Below, piece after piece: positions 1 to 5,788 of a stretch of 5,918 nt of DNA; the stretch's first letter is position 1, and each line of letters starts with the position of its first letter. Source of the stretch: an uncultured Collinsella sp. (GTDB taxonomy: Bacteria; Actinomycetota; Coriobacteriia; Coriobacteriales; Coriobacteriaceae). The notes beneath the pieces are model-generated. The model made no database searches and was not told the DNA's origin. It worked only from the letters and a program-made list of their open reading frames with translations. The stretch is from the NCBI GenBank assembly GCA_900549085.1, contig URMO01000099.1, positions 1-5,918 of the forward strand, read 5' to 3'. A program made the translations under genes and the position numbers.

Positions 1-178
1 GGTCTAGTGAGGCTTGGAGTTTTTCGAAGGATGTCTGCAGGTTGAGGTGTTGGTCTGCAGAGCGTTTGGCTTTTGTGGTGGGGGAGTCGAGGAGGCCGTT
101 TCTCTGTGTCGGGGGGAAGGAGAAAAGGTTTGCATGATTTAGGGATGGCTGCTGTGCTGCGTCGTTGGAAGAATGCAT
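1..178 (-). CDS. 5' end of an unrecognised protein gene, cut by the window edge
   Basis: Reading leftward from an ATG at 178, the frame stays open for 59 codons to the window edge, so only the N-terminus is visible. A strong GAGGAGG Shine-Dalgarno at 195-189 lies 10 nt upstream of the ATG, slightly long but acceptable. The visible protein begins MHSSNDAAQQPSLNHANLF. It is polar and rich in Ser, Gln, Asn and Thr, with no signal peptide or membrane segment. Its last visible part, around residues 43-59 (DQHLNLQTSFEKLQASLD), looks like an amphipathic helix. I do not recognise the family. It lies 254 nt downstream of the Nudix-Vsr gene on the same strand, so it could be co-transcribed or have its own promoter. 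Vsr genes often neighbour cytosine methyltransferases, but nothing visible here supports that identity. The open frame and RBS make a real gene likely, but the short length limits confidence. Confidence 0.5.
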   Translation of the reverse strand, partial: MHSSNDAAQQPSLNHANLFSFPPTQRNGLLDSPTTKAKRSADQHLNLQTSFEKLQASLD

Positions 179-188
179 GCTTATGCGG

Positions 189-195
189 CCTCCTC
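189..195 (-). promoter_or_regulatory. Shine-Dalgarno of the left-edge gene
   Basis: On the minus strand this reads GAGGAGG, a full-strength match to the anti-Shine-Dalgarno, 10 nt before the ATG at 178. It is the main support for the start chosen for the partial left-edge gene. Confidence 0.5.
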
Positions 196-216
196 GATAT
201 CCACCAAAAGGTTGCG

Positions 217-258
217 CACGGGGTGTGCTGCTAGCTCCCGTGTGTTGGCAGTATTATG
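217..258 (-). promoter_or_regulatory. Possible -10 element and leader hairpin before the left-edge gene
   Basis: On the minus strand CATAAT (258-253) matches five of six bases of the -10 consensus, but no good -35 sits 16-18 nt upstream. Downstream, CACGGG (242-237) can pair with CCCGTG (222-217) across a 14-nt loop that contains the palindrome GCTAGC. If the -10 is real, the left-edge gene would have a leader of roughly 65-70 nt carrying this small hairpin ahead of its ribosome binding site. Each element is weak alone. Confidence 0.2.
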
Positions 259-296
259 CCGCGACTGCTGCAAAGAAGCGCTAAAGAAAGGCTTAA

Positions 297-326
297 CCTG
301 GTTTGATGTTACGATGAAACCGCAGG
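297..326 (-). terminator. Weak hairpin, possible terminator after the Nudix-Vsr gene
   Basis: CCTG and GTTT (297-304) can pair with AAAC and CAGG (317-320 and 323-326), leaving a 2-nt CG bulge and a 12-nt loop. In the minus direction the stem is followed by a pyrimidine-rich stretch (CCTTTCTTT) rather than a clean T-run. It lies about 105 nt past the stop of the Nudix-Vsr gene. The rest of 179-432 holds no RNA gene or convincing ORF that I can see. Confidence 0.2.
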
Positions 327-432
327 TCAAAGCAATCGAGTAACACTCTTGAAAGGTTGGGGGCTTAAGGGCTTTCTAAGGTTTGTGGCGCGGATGTGGC
401 TCGCCTGTGTGGGGCGTGTGGATGGCTCGTTC

Positions 433-1422
433 CTAGCGCTGCGGCTCTGCGGCGCGCACCTGCTCGATGACCTTTTCCATGGTGGTATCGATGCGGTCTT
501 TTTTGAGCTCACATTCCCAGATGGTTATGGGTGTCCAGCCCATTTGAGTGAGTGCTGCCACGGCAGCGCGGTCGCGCTCAACGTTGCGACGGAACTTTGC
601 CTCCCAAAACTCAACGTTGCGCTTGGGCTGGCTAGGGTTGCACTTGGGGCAGCGGTGCCAAAAGCAGCCGTTGACGAAGATGGCGATCTTGCGCCCGGGG
701 AAGGCGATGTCGGGTTTGCCGGGAACCTTCCATTCCAAGCGATAACCCGTAAGGCCTGCTGCCCGCAGGCGCTGGCGAACGAGCAGCTCGGGCTTGGTGT
801 TGGCGCGCTTGTTGCCCTTCATGGACTTTTTGATGGCGGCGCGACGGCGGACCAGTTCGCGCTCGTCAGCGGAGAGGTCCGAGGTATCGATGCCGTCGAG
901 CAGACCGGGCTTGGGACGCTTTTTGCTGCGGCGCTTAGGTGCGCGCTTGGGTTTGGCGGCGGGGTGTTCGGTCGTGGCGGCCTTGGCATCTTTGGCAGTG
1001 CTGTTGGCCTCAAGCCGATCTTCCTTCAGCTCAATCAGGGCATCGATAAGCCCCTTGTCGGCGGGCATCCATTCCACCGTGGCAAGCGAGGTGCGCGGAA
1101 TCCAGCGGATATCGAGCTGGCGGTCGTGCTTCTGAGGCTCGTCGGATTCATCGGCGAGCGAGCAGTAGTAGCACTCCATGGAGAGATGGAAATCGGGGTA
1201 ATCGTATTCAACGGTATAGAAATCGCGCAGGTTAGTGACTTTTACCTGCAGCTCTTCCATAAGTTCGCGTCGCACGGCGTCTTCGGGTGTCTCGCCGCGC
1301 ATGAGCTTGCCACCGGGGAACTCCCAAAGTCCCTGCATGTCGCCATAGCCGCGCTGCACGGCAAGCAGCTCGTCAGATCCTTCCTTGCGAATGATCCCAG
1401 CGGCAACATGAACAGTCTTCAA
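433..1422 (-). CDS. vsr: Nudix hydrolase / Vsr mismatch endonuclease fusion protein
   Basis: This is a 329-residue protein with two DNA-integrity domains. Residues 1-135 are a MutT/NudG-type Nudix hydrolase, a family that hydrolyses damaged nucleotides such as 8-oxo-dGTP. The Nudix box runs from G38 to V60, with E44, R52, E53, E56 and E57 present. The usual box glycine before the last hydrophobic residue is Q59. WEFPGG (33-38) and the later WMPAD (118-122) are typical of MutT/NudG. Residues about 139-200 form a low-complexity linker with a very basic stretch (157-172). Residues about 200-310 are a Vsr endonuclease, which nicks 5' of the T in T:G mismatches left by 5-methylcytosine deamination. 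Visible are TKPE (209-212), PGKPD with the catalytic-type D238, GCFWH with H256, NVERD (280-284) and WEC (302-304). C253, C258, C261 and C304 could form the structural zinc site, with cysteine replacing histidine. The TTG start at 1422 is chosen because AGAGGA lies 6 nt upstream and the Nudix fold begins right after it. Upstream extension only mirrors the ABC gene. Domain calls are firm; the substrates are inferred. Confidence 0.93.
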   Translation of the reverse strand: MKTVHVAAGIIRKEGSDELLAVQRGYGDMQGLWEFPGGKLMRGETPEDAVRRELMEELQVKVTNLRDFYTVEYDYPDFHLSMECYYCSLADESDEPQKHDRQLDIRWIPRTSLATVEWMPADKGLIDALIELKEDRLEANSTAKDAKAATTEHPAAKPKRAPKRRSKKRPKPGLLDGIDTSDLSADERELVRRRAAIKKSMKGNKRANTKPELLVRQRLRAAGLTGYRLEWKVPGKPDIAFPGRKIAIFVNGCFWHRCPKCNPSQPKRNVEFWEAKFRRNVERDRAAVAALTQMGWTPITIWECELKKDRIDTTMEKVIEQVRAAEPQR

Positions 1423-1428
1423 CAGGAG

Positions 1429-1434
1429 TCCTCT
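1429..1434 (-). promoter_or_regulatory. Shine-Dalgarno that fixes the TTG start of Nudix-Vsr
   Basis: The minus strand reads AGAGGA followed by a 6-nt spacer (CTCCTG) and then TTG at 1422-1420. No ATG or GTG with a comparable site lies near the start of the Nudix fold, so this site decides the rare TTG start. A CTG one codon upstream is a less likely alternative. Confidence 0.65.
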
Positions 1435-1468
1435 CTCAACATCAACACGTGGCAGGGTAGCTACGCGT

Positions 1469-1488
1469 ACCTTACACAACGGTAAGGC
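1469..1488. promoter_or_regulatory. Dyad ACCTTAC-N6-GTAAGGC in the divergent intergenic region
   Basis: CCTTAC (1470-1475) and GTAAGG (1482-1487) form a perfect 6-bp inverted repeat with a 6-nt centre, between two divergent genes. On the minus strand, TTGCCT (1490-1485) could act as a -35 overlapping the dyad, about 60 nt ahead of the Nudix-Vsr start. Two overlapping 8-bp palindromes, GTAGCTAC (1457-1464) and TACGCGTA (1462-1469), directly abut it. The arm sequence resembles operators of MerR-family regulators (ACCTT...AAGGT type), which sit between widely spaced -35 and -10 boxes. No regulator gene is in the window, and a clear -10 is missing, so the operator role is inference. Confidence 0.35.
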
Positions 1489-1509
1489 AAGCGTAAGCCA
1501 TATCGATGG

Positions 1510-1564
1510 TAGCCGACTCGTCTTCTTGCGACTATAGATGCCGTAGACTAATTGCAAGAAAGGA
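1510..1564 (+). promoter_or_regulatory. Likely promoter area and RBS of the ABC transporter operon
   Basis: The operon must start in this 148-nt gap. Candidate -10 boxes on the plus strand are TATAGA (1533-1538) and TAGACT (1544-1549), each four of six matches, but neither has a convincing -35. The ribosome binding site AAAGGA (1559-1564) is clear and lies 6 nt before the ATG at 1571, which favours that start over the ATG at 1586. Confidence 0.35.
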
Positions 1565-1570
1565 CTCGGT

Positions 1571-2356
1571 ATGCAAACCACGCACATGGCGACCCCGGTA
1601 CTGGAGGTCGCGCATCTCGAAAAGGTATATGGAGCGCTGGGCAACGTGACCCGTGCGCTCAACGACGTCTGCTTTACCGTCAACCGCGGCGAATTTGTTG
1701 GCATCATGGGCGCTTCGGGCTCGGGCAAGTCGACCCTGCTCAACTGCGTGTCGACCATCGATAGCGCCACAAGTGGCACGATCCGCATCAACGGGCAGGA
1801 CGTAACACGCATGAAGCAGGCTAAGCTTTCGCAGTTCCGCCGCGAGGAGCTCGGCTTTATCTTCCAGGACTCCAACCTGCTCGATACGCTCACGGCACGC
1901 GAGAACATCGCCCTGCCGCTCACCATCGCCCGCACAAACTCGGCAGAGATTTCGACCCGCGTGCAGGATGTGGCAGCGCGCCTCTCCATCAGTCAGGTGC
2001 TCGACAAGTATCCCTACCAGATGTCCGGCGGTCAGCAGCAGCGCGTTGCCGCGGCTCGCGCGCTCGTAACCGATCCCACCATGATCATGGCCGACGAGCC
2101 CACCGGCGCCCTCGATTCCAAGAGCGCTCGCCTGCTGCTCGAGAGCCTGGAGGCCCTCAATCGCCGCCTGCGCGCCACCGTGCTCATGGTCACGCATGAC
2201 AGCTTTGCTGCCAGCTACACGAGCCGCGTGTTGTTTATCCGCGACGGCAAGATCTTCACCGAGCTGCGCCGTGGCGACACCGACCGCCGAGAGTTCTTCG
2301 ACCGCATTATGGAGGTCGTTGCCATGATGGGCGGTGAGGGCTCCGATGCTCTGTAA
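1571..2356 (+). CDS. ABC transporter ATP-binding protein, BceA/MacB-like
   Basis: This 261-residue protein is the cytoplasmic ATPase that powers the permease encoded next to it. All ABC motifs are intact and in order: Walker A GASGSGKST (47-55), Q-loop Q99 in FIFQD, signature MSGGQQQRV (151-159), Walker B MIMADE with catalytic E176, D-loop ALDS (180-183) and switch H209 in VTHD. ENIALPL (111-117) and ADEPTGALDS are typical of the group pairing with FtsX-type permeases (COG1136: BceA, MacB, LolD, SalX). Length is normal for the family. The ATG at 1571 has AAAGGA 6 nt upstream. The stop overlaps the permease start by 11 nt, implying one mRNA and coupled translation. The partner's long extracellular loop points to BceAB-type bacitracin/lantibiotic resistance or sensing, rather than lipoprotein release. 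The actual substrate cannot be read from sequence. Confidence 0.95.
   Translation: MQTTHMATPVLEVAHLEKVYGALGNVTRALNDVCFTVNRGEFVGIMGASGSGKSTLLNCVSTIDSATSGTIRINGQDVTRMKQAKLSQFRREELGFIFQDSNLLDTLTARENIALPLTIARTNSAEISTRVQDVAARLSISQVLDKYPYQMSGGQQQRVAAARALVTDPTMIMADEPTGALDSKSARLLLESLEALNRRLRATVLMVTHDSFAASYTSRVLFIRDGKIFTELRRGDTDRREFFDRIMEVVAMMGGEGSDAL
2337..2340 (+). promoter_or_regulatory. RBS inside the ATPase gene that decides the permease start
   Basis: AGGG within GGTGAGGG lies 5 nt before the ATG at 2346. A GTG at 2334 in the same frame would add four residues, but it is part of this same purine-rich site and has no site of its own. The ATG is therefore preferred, which also gives the family-like N-terminus MLCKLAWGNVRR. 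Confidence 0.55.
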
Positions 2357-4568
2357 ACTCGCTTGGGGCAACGTCCGCCGCGCCGGCCGCGACTACCTCG
2401 TCTACCTTTTGACGCTCACCCTGGGCGTCACGGTCTTCTATGCTTTTAACACCATCTCGATGCAGGTCGACATCGCCGGAATCGATGAAGAGGGCTTGGC
2501 GCAGGTTATGGGCAGCATGCTCGGCGACCTGACGTACTTTTTGGCCGGTGTCATGGCCTTTTTGATGGTGTATGCCAATAACTTCATCATGAAACGCCGC
2601 AAGAAGGAGTTTGGCCTGTACCAGGTGCTCGGCATGGGGCGCGGGCGCGTCGCCACGATCATGGCGCTCGAGACCGTGATAGTATCGGTCGTGGCCTTTG
2701 TCGCCGGCATTGTGCTGGGTGTGGGACTCTCCCAGCTCATGACGTTCTTTACGGCCTCGCTTTTTAAGACACAGATCGCCAATTTCCACTTCTTTTTCTC
2801 GGTGCATGCGTTCAACCTGACCCTTGCCTGCATGCTCGTAATGTTTGTGCTCACGCTACTGCTGAACCTTCGCGCCGTGCGTCGTACCAAACTCATCGAG
2901 CTTATGGGTGCCGAGCGTCGCAACGAGAGCATCAAGACACGCAACCCCTGGATCGCGATTGCCATCTTTGCCGTGGGCGTGGTGCTTGTGGGCGTGGCCT
3001 ATTACCGTCTGCTACGTGATGGGTTCCCGCTAACCGCGACGGACAGCAAGCTGCAAGAGGCCATGAACCAGTTTGGTATTACGACCGCTATGGTTACCGT
3101 GGGCACCTTTGCCCTGTTCTGGGGACTCTCGGGCATGCTCATCAAGCTGCTGCAGAGCCTGCGCGGCGTGTATTGGCGCGGCCTCAACATGTTTACCGTG
3201 CGCCAGCTTGCGGCCAAGGTCAACACGGTGTGCTTTTCGATGGGCGTCATCGCGATGCTCCTGTTTTTGGCCATCACCTCGGTGACGTGCGGTATGTCGA
3301 TTGCCAACGTGATGAACGAGAACCTGGAGCGCTATAACCCTGTTGACGTGTCTCAGACGTATGTCTATTACACGCCCGATACGCTTGACTACTACAAAGA
3401 GTACATCAATCCGTCTGAAGCCGATCGCATGGTGCTGGCCGATAGTACGGTCGATTTGTACTCCGCATGGCACGGCGATCCATGGCACGGCGATCGTAAG
3501 GGCAAGTCGGCGGACAACAACGACGAGACCGGCAAGAAGGTCAATATTGCCGATGTTGCCGGTGAGCATGTGCAGATCGATTCGTATCTGAGTTACCCGC
3601 TTGGCGGTTCGGATCCTTCGGTGACCCCAAGTGAGATGTGCAAGATCATGGGCGAAAAGCTTCCCAAGGCGTTCGGGGGTAGCAATGCCGATGCGATGGG
3701 TCTGTTTGTGACGCCGGCGAGCCAGTACAACAAACTGCGTCAGATGATGGGCGAGGAGCCGGTGCACATCGGTCACGACCAGTATCTGCTCACGTGTGAT
3801 ATGGGCGGCGAGCTGGTCGACCTGTACACCAAGTATATGGCTGGCGGCCATGCCCTTACCTTGGGCGGGCATGAGCTCAAGCCCGCAACCGATAAGTCGG
3901 ACGAAGATACGGCGGCCATCGCCAACTCGTCGATGGGCAGTAATCCGGGTACCGTCGTCGTTGCCGACGAGCTGTTGTCCCAACTTAATCTGCAGCCGTA
4001 TTCCAGTAGCCTGCTCGTTAACTACAAACAGGGGATGGATACAACCGAGGCAGACGAGAGCATTAAATACACTGTGCTCGACAATCTGCTCGTTGACGGC
4101 AAGGAGTCGGGGTCGTGGGGAACCTTCATCACACGCTCCGAGATGTACACGCAAGCAGCGCAAATGAACGGTCTTATTAGCTACCTAGCCATCTACATCG
4201 GCTTTGTATTGGTCGTTGCATGCGCGGCGATTCTGTCGATCCAGCAACTCTCCAACGTGGCCGACGGCAGCCGCAGCTATCGTGTGCTGGCACAGATCGG
4301 CTGCGACGACCGCCAGATTCGCCATTCGGTGATGGCGCAACAAGCGGTGTTCTTCCTGTTCCCGTTGGCGGTGGGCTTGACGCACTCCTTTGTGGCACTT
4401 AAGGTGATCATCGAGCTGGTGAGCATTTTCGGAAATATGAGCATCGGCGGCACCGTGGGCCTCACCTGTGCAATCTTCCTGGCAGCCTATGGTGGCTACT
4501 TCCTGGTGACCTACCTCATGAGCACCGGAATGGTGCGAGCTGCCATAGCCACCCGTTACAGCGAGTAA
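2346..4568 (+). CDS. FtsX-family ABC transporter permease, BceB-like
   Basis: This is a 740-residue integral membrane protein, the permease partner of the ATPase encoded just upstream. Ten hydrophobic segments can be seen: about 17-38, 60-82, 103-130, 149-175, 201-222, 244-269, 294-320, then 610-633, 666-690 and 700-725. Between segments 7 and 8 lies a hydrophilic region of about 290 residues (320-609), the position of the large extracellular sensor domain of BceB-type permeases. The first FtsX-like half includes the cytoplasmic stretch FIMKRRKKEFGLYQVLGM after segment 2, a typical coupling region. RAVRRTKLIELMGAERR after segment 4 resembles the BceB family. BceB proteins are usually near 650 residues, so this one is longer, mainly in the outer domain. 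That domain carries a 15-bp tandem duplication. BceAB systems normally come with a BceRS two-component pair; none is in this window. A role in antimicrobial peptide resistance or sensing is the best guess; MacB-like export is less likely because the topology differs. Confidence 0.92.
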   Translation: MLCKLAWGNVRRAGRDYLVYLLTLTLGVTVFYAFNTISMQVDIAGIDEEGLAQVMGSMLGDLTYFLAGVMAFLMVYANNFIMKRRKKEFGLYQVLGMGRGRVATIMALETVIVSVVAFVAGIVLGVGLSQLMTFFTASLFKTQIANFHFFFSVHAFNLTLACMLVMFVLTLLLNLRAVRRTKLIELMGAERRNESIKTRNPWIAIAIFAVGVVLVGVAYYRLLRDGFPLTATDSKLQEAMNQFGITTAMVTVGTFALFWGLSGMLIKLLQSLRGVYWRGLNMFTVRQLAAKVNTVCFSMGVIAMLLFLAITSVTCGMSIANVMNENLERYNPVDVSQTYVYYTPDTLDYYKEYINPSEADRMVLADSTVDLYSAWHGDPWHGDRKGKSADNNDETGKKVNIADVAGEHVQIDSYLSYPLGGSDPSVTPSEMCKIMGEKLPKAFGGSNADAMGLFVTPASQYNKLRQMMGEEPVHIGHDQYLLTCDMGGELVDLYTKYMAGGHALTLGGHELKPATDKSDEDTAAIANSSMGSNPGTVVVADELLSQLNLQPYSSSLLVNYKQGMDTTEADESIKYTVLDNLLVDGKESGSWGTFITRSEMYTQAAQMNGLISYLAIYIGFVLVVACAAILSIQQLSNVADGSRSYRVLAQIGCDDRQIRHSVMAQQAVFFLFPLAVGLTHSFVALKVIIELVSIFGNMSIGGTVGLTCAIFLAAYGGYFLVTYLMSTGMVRAAIATRYSE
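3466..3495 (+). repeat. Perfect 15-bp tandem duplication within the permease gene
   Basis: CATGGCACGGCGATC occurs twice back to back (3466-3480 and 3481-3495) without a mismatch. It is in frame, giving WHGDP then WHGDR (about residues 375-384), in the predicted extracellular domain. The result adds five residues of a His/Asp/Trp-rich motif. It looks like a recent slippage event. Confidence 0.9.
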
Positions 4569-4612
4569 CTCGTTCAGCTCGGAATTATCGCAGGTTGAGC
4601 ATAAGTCAGCGA

Positions 4613-4710
4613 AAACGCCCCTAAGCGAGCAAGGTGACGCGAAAGAGGAGGGAAGCGTACTTCGGTACGCGACCGACGATTGAACGTCAGATTGCCGCTT
4701 AGGGGCGTTT
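4613..4710. repeat. Nested long inverted repeat, structured RNA or bidirectional terminator
   Basis: The outer arms 4613-4627 and 4696-4710 are perfect 15-bp inverted repeats (AAACGCCCCTAAGCG). After one bulged A (4628), GCAA (4629-4632) pairs with TTGC (4692-4695). TGACG (4635-4639) pairs with CGTCA (4685-4689). At the tip, GCGTAC (4655-4660) pairs with GTACGC (4665-4670) around a TTCG loop, the very stable cUUCGg tetraloop. Large purine-rich internal loops (4640-4654) separate the tip from the base. The element sits between convergent genes, 44 nt after the permease stop. T-runs beyond the stem are short (TTT on plus, TTTT on minus), so termination is plausible but not textbook. The multi-part design also suits a dispersed palindromic repeat or structured RNA. 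Confidence 0.85.
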
Positions 4711-4723
4711 GCAGCGTCGAGCT

Positions 4724-4751
4724 GTTACGCGGTTTGGTAAAACCGCGTAAC
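4724..4751. terminator. Perfect 12-bp hairpin at the end of the DAHP synthase gene
   Basis: GTTACGCGGTTT (4724-4735) pairs perfectly with AAACCGCGTAAC (4740-4751) around a 4-nt loop. The stem touches the last base of the DAHP synthase stop codon. No T-run follows on either strand, so it may protect the mRNA 3' end or act with the larger palindrome further downstream rather than end transcription alone. Confidence 0.6.
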
Positions 4752-5782
4752 TAAATACGCTCCGCGATCTCGTGGATGAGGTAGTCGGTCTTTTCCCAGC
4801 CCAGGCACGGGTCGGTGATCGACTTGCCAAAGACGCCGCCATCGACCGGCTGGTTGCCGTCCTCCAGGTAGGACTCGATCATAAAGCCCTTGACCAGCTT
4901 GGAGATGGACTCGTTGCGGCGGCAGCTGTCAAGCACCTCCTTGCAGATGCGGTACTGCTCCAGCGGGCGCTTGCCCGAGTTGTCGTGGTTGCAGTCGATG
5001 ACCGCTGCCGGATTGGCGTAGCCGGCATGCTCGGTATAGCGCTCGGCCAGGCGCTCCAGGTGCTCATAGTGGTAATTGGGGTAGGTACGACCGTCGAGAC
5101 CGATGTAGCCACGCATGACGGCGTGTGCGAGCGGGTTGCCGTTGCACTCAACCTCCCAGTTACGGAAGATGAAGCTCTGATGCGCCTGCGCGGCGTAGAT
5201 GGAGTTGAGCATGACGGTGGTGGAACCGGAGGTGGGGTTCTTCATGCCGACGGGCACCGAAATGCCGCTCGACACCAGGCGATGCTCCTGGTTTTCGACC
5301 GAGCGTGCGCCTACGGCAACGTAGCTCAGCAGGTCGACGAGGTACTGGTAATTAGAGGGGTAGAGCATCTCGTCGGCGGTAAAGAAGCCAGTCTCCTCGA
5401 TGACGCGCAGGTGCATGTGGCGGATGGCCTTAACGCCTTCGAGCAGGTCATCGGGCGCCTCGGGGTCGGGGTTGTGCAGCAGGCCCTTGTAGCCGGTGCC
5501 CTTGGTGCGCGGCTTGTTGGTGTAGACGCGCGGAATGATGATGAGCTTGTCCTTGACCTCTTCGGCGACCTTGGCCAGTCGGTTCATGTACTCAAGCACC
5601 GAATCCTCGCGGTCGGCAGAACACGGGCCGATGATGAGTACCTTGCGCGCGTCCTCGCCGGTAAAGACTTTGGCGACCTCGGCGTCAAATGCCTGCTTTT
5701 TAGCAGTAAGCTCGGCGGAAAGCGGCATCTCCTCGCGGATCTCCATGGGGATCGGCAGCCTGCGTTTGAAATCCATGGCCAT
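4751..5782 (-). CDS. aroF: 3-deoxy-7-phosphoheptulonate (DAHP) synthase, class I
   Basis: This 343-residue cytoplasmic enzyme condenses phosphoenolpyruvate with erythrose 4-phosphate to DAHP, the first step of the shikimate pathway to aromatic amino acids. It is full length for the AroF/G/H family (about 350). By alignment to E. coli AroG from memory, the metal ligands are C54 (GPCS, 52-55), H266 (NHDNSGK, 265-271), E303 (IESYLEDGNQ, 302-311) and D324 (GKSITDPC, 319-326). Phosphate and PEP contacts are R85 and K90 in PRVYTNKPRT, R160 (GARSVENQ) and K181 (GMKNPTSG). No chorismate mutase or ACT domain is fused. The N-terminal 50 residues carry the region that mediates feedback inhibition in relatives, but I cannot tell which amino acid inhibits it. 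ATG at 5782 is chosen because GAGGAGG lies 6 nt upstream. The frame's earlier TTG start falls inside the promoter. The gene converges on the permease gene. Confidence 0.96.
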   Translation of the reverse strand: MAMDFKRRLPIPMEIREEMPLSAELTAKKQAFDAEVAKVFTGEDARKVLIIGPCSADREDSVLEYMNRLAKVAEEVKDKLIIIPRVYTNKPRTKGTGYKGLLHNPDPEAPDDLLEGVKAIRHMHLRVIEETGFFTADEMLYPSNYQYLVDLLSYVAVGARSVENQEHRLVSSGISVPVGMKNPTSGSTTVMLNSIYAAQAHQSFIFRNWEVECNGNPLAHAVMRGYIGLDGRTYPNYHYEHLERLAERYTEHAGYANPAAVIDCNHDNSGKRPLEQYRICKEVLDSCRRNESISKLVKGFMIESYLEDGNQPVDGGVFGKSITDPCLGWEKTDYLIHEIAERI

Positions 5783-5788
5783 GCGGGG

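Noticed and set aside
183..284. A 33-codon plus-strand ORF beginning at an ATG
   Set aside because: It has no RBS and no recognisable features, and it overlaps the leader of the minus-strand gene.
181..375. A 64-codon minus-strand open frame ending in TAA two bases before the left-edge gene's ATG
   Set aside because: It looked like a coupled small gene, but it has no ATG, its TTG candidates lack an RBS, and a possible -10 and two hairpins fall inside it. A chance open frame is more likely, though the tight spacing is worth remembering.
349..1485. A 378-codon open frame on the plus strand
   Set aside because: It lies antisense to the Nudix-Vsr gene, whose domains are unmistakable. The plus-strand translation has no recognisable motif and no RBS.
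1423..1989. A 189-residue N-terminal extension of the Nudix-Vsr frame
   Set aside because: It runs antisense through the ABC ATPase gene and across the intergenic region. The AGAGGA-TTG start at 1422 explains the gene fully.
1532..2371. A 279-codon minus-strand open frame
   Set aside because: It is the shadow of the ABC ATPase gene, which has every ABC motif in frame.
3030..4163. A 377-codon minus-strand open frame
   Set aside because: It mirrors the permease gene, has no motif or RBS, and its composition (many His, Arg, Gln) is typical of antisense frames in GC-rich DNA.
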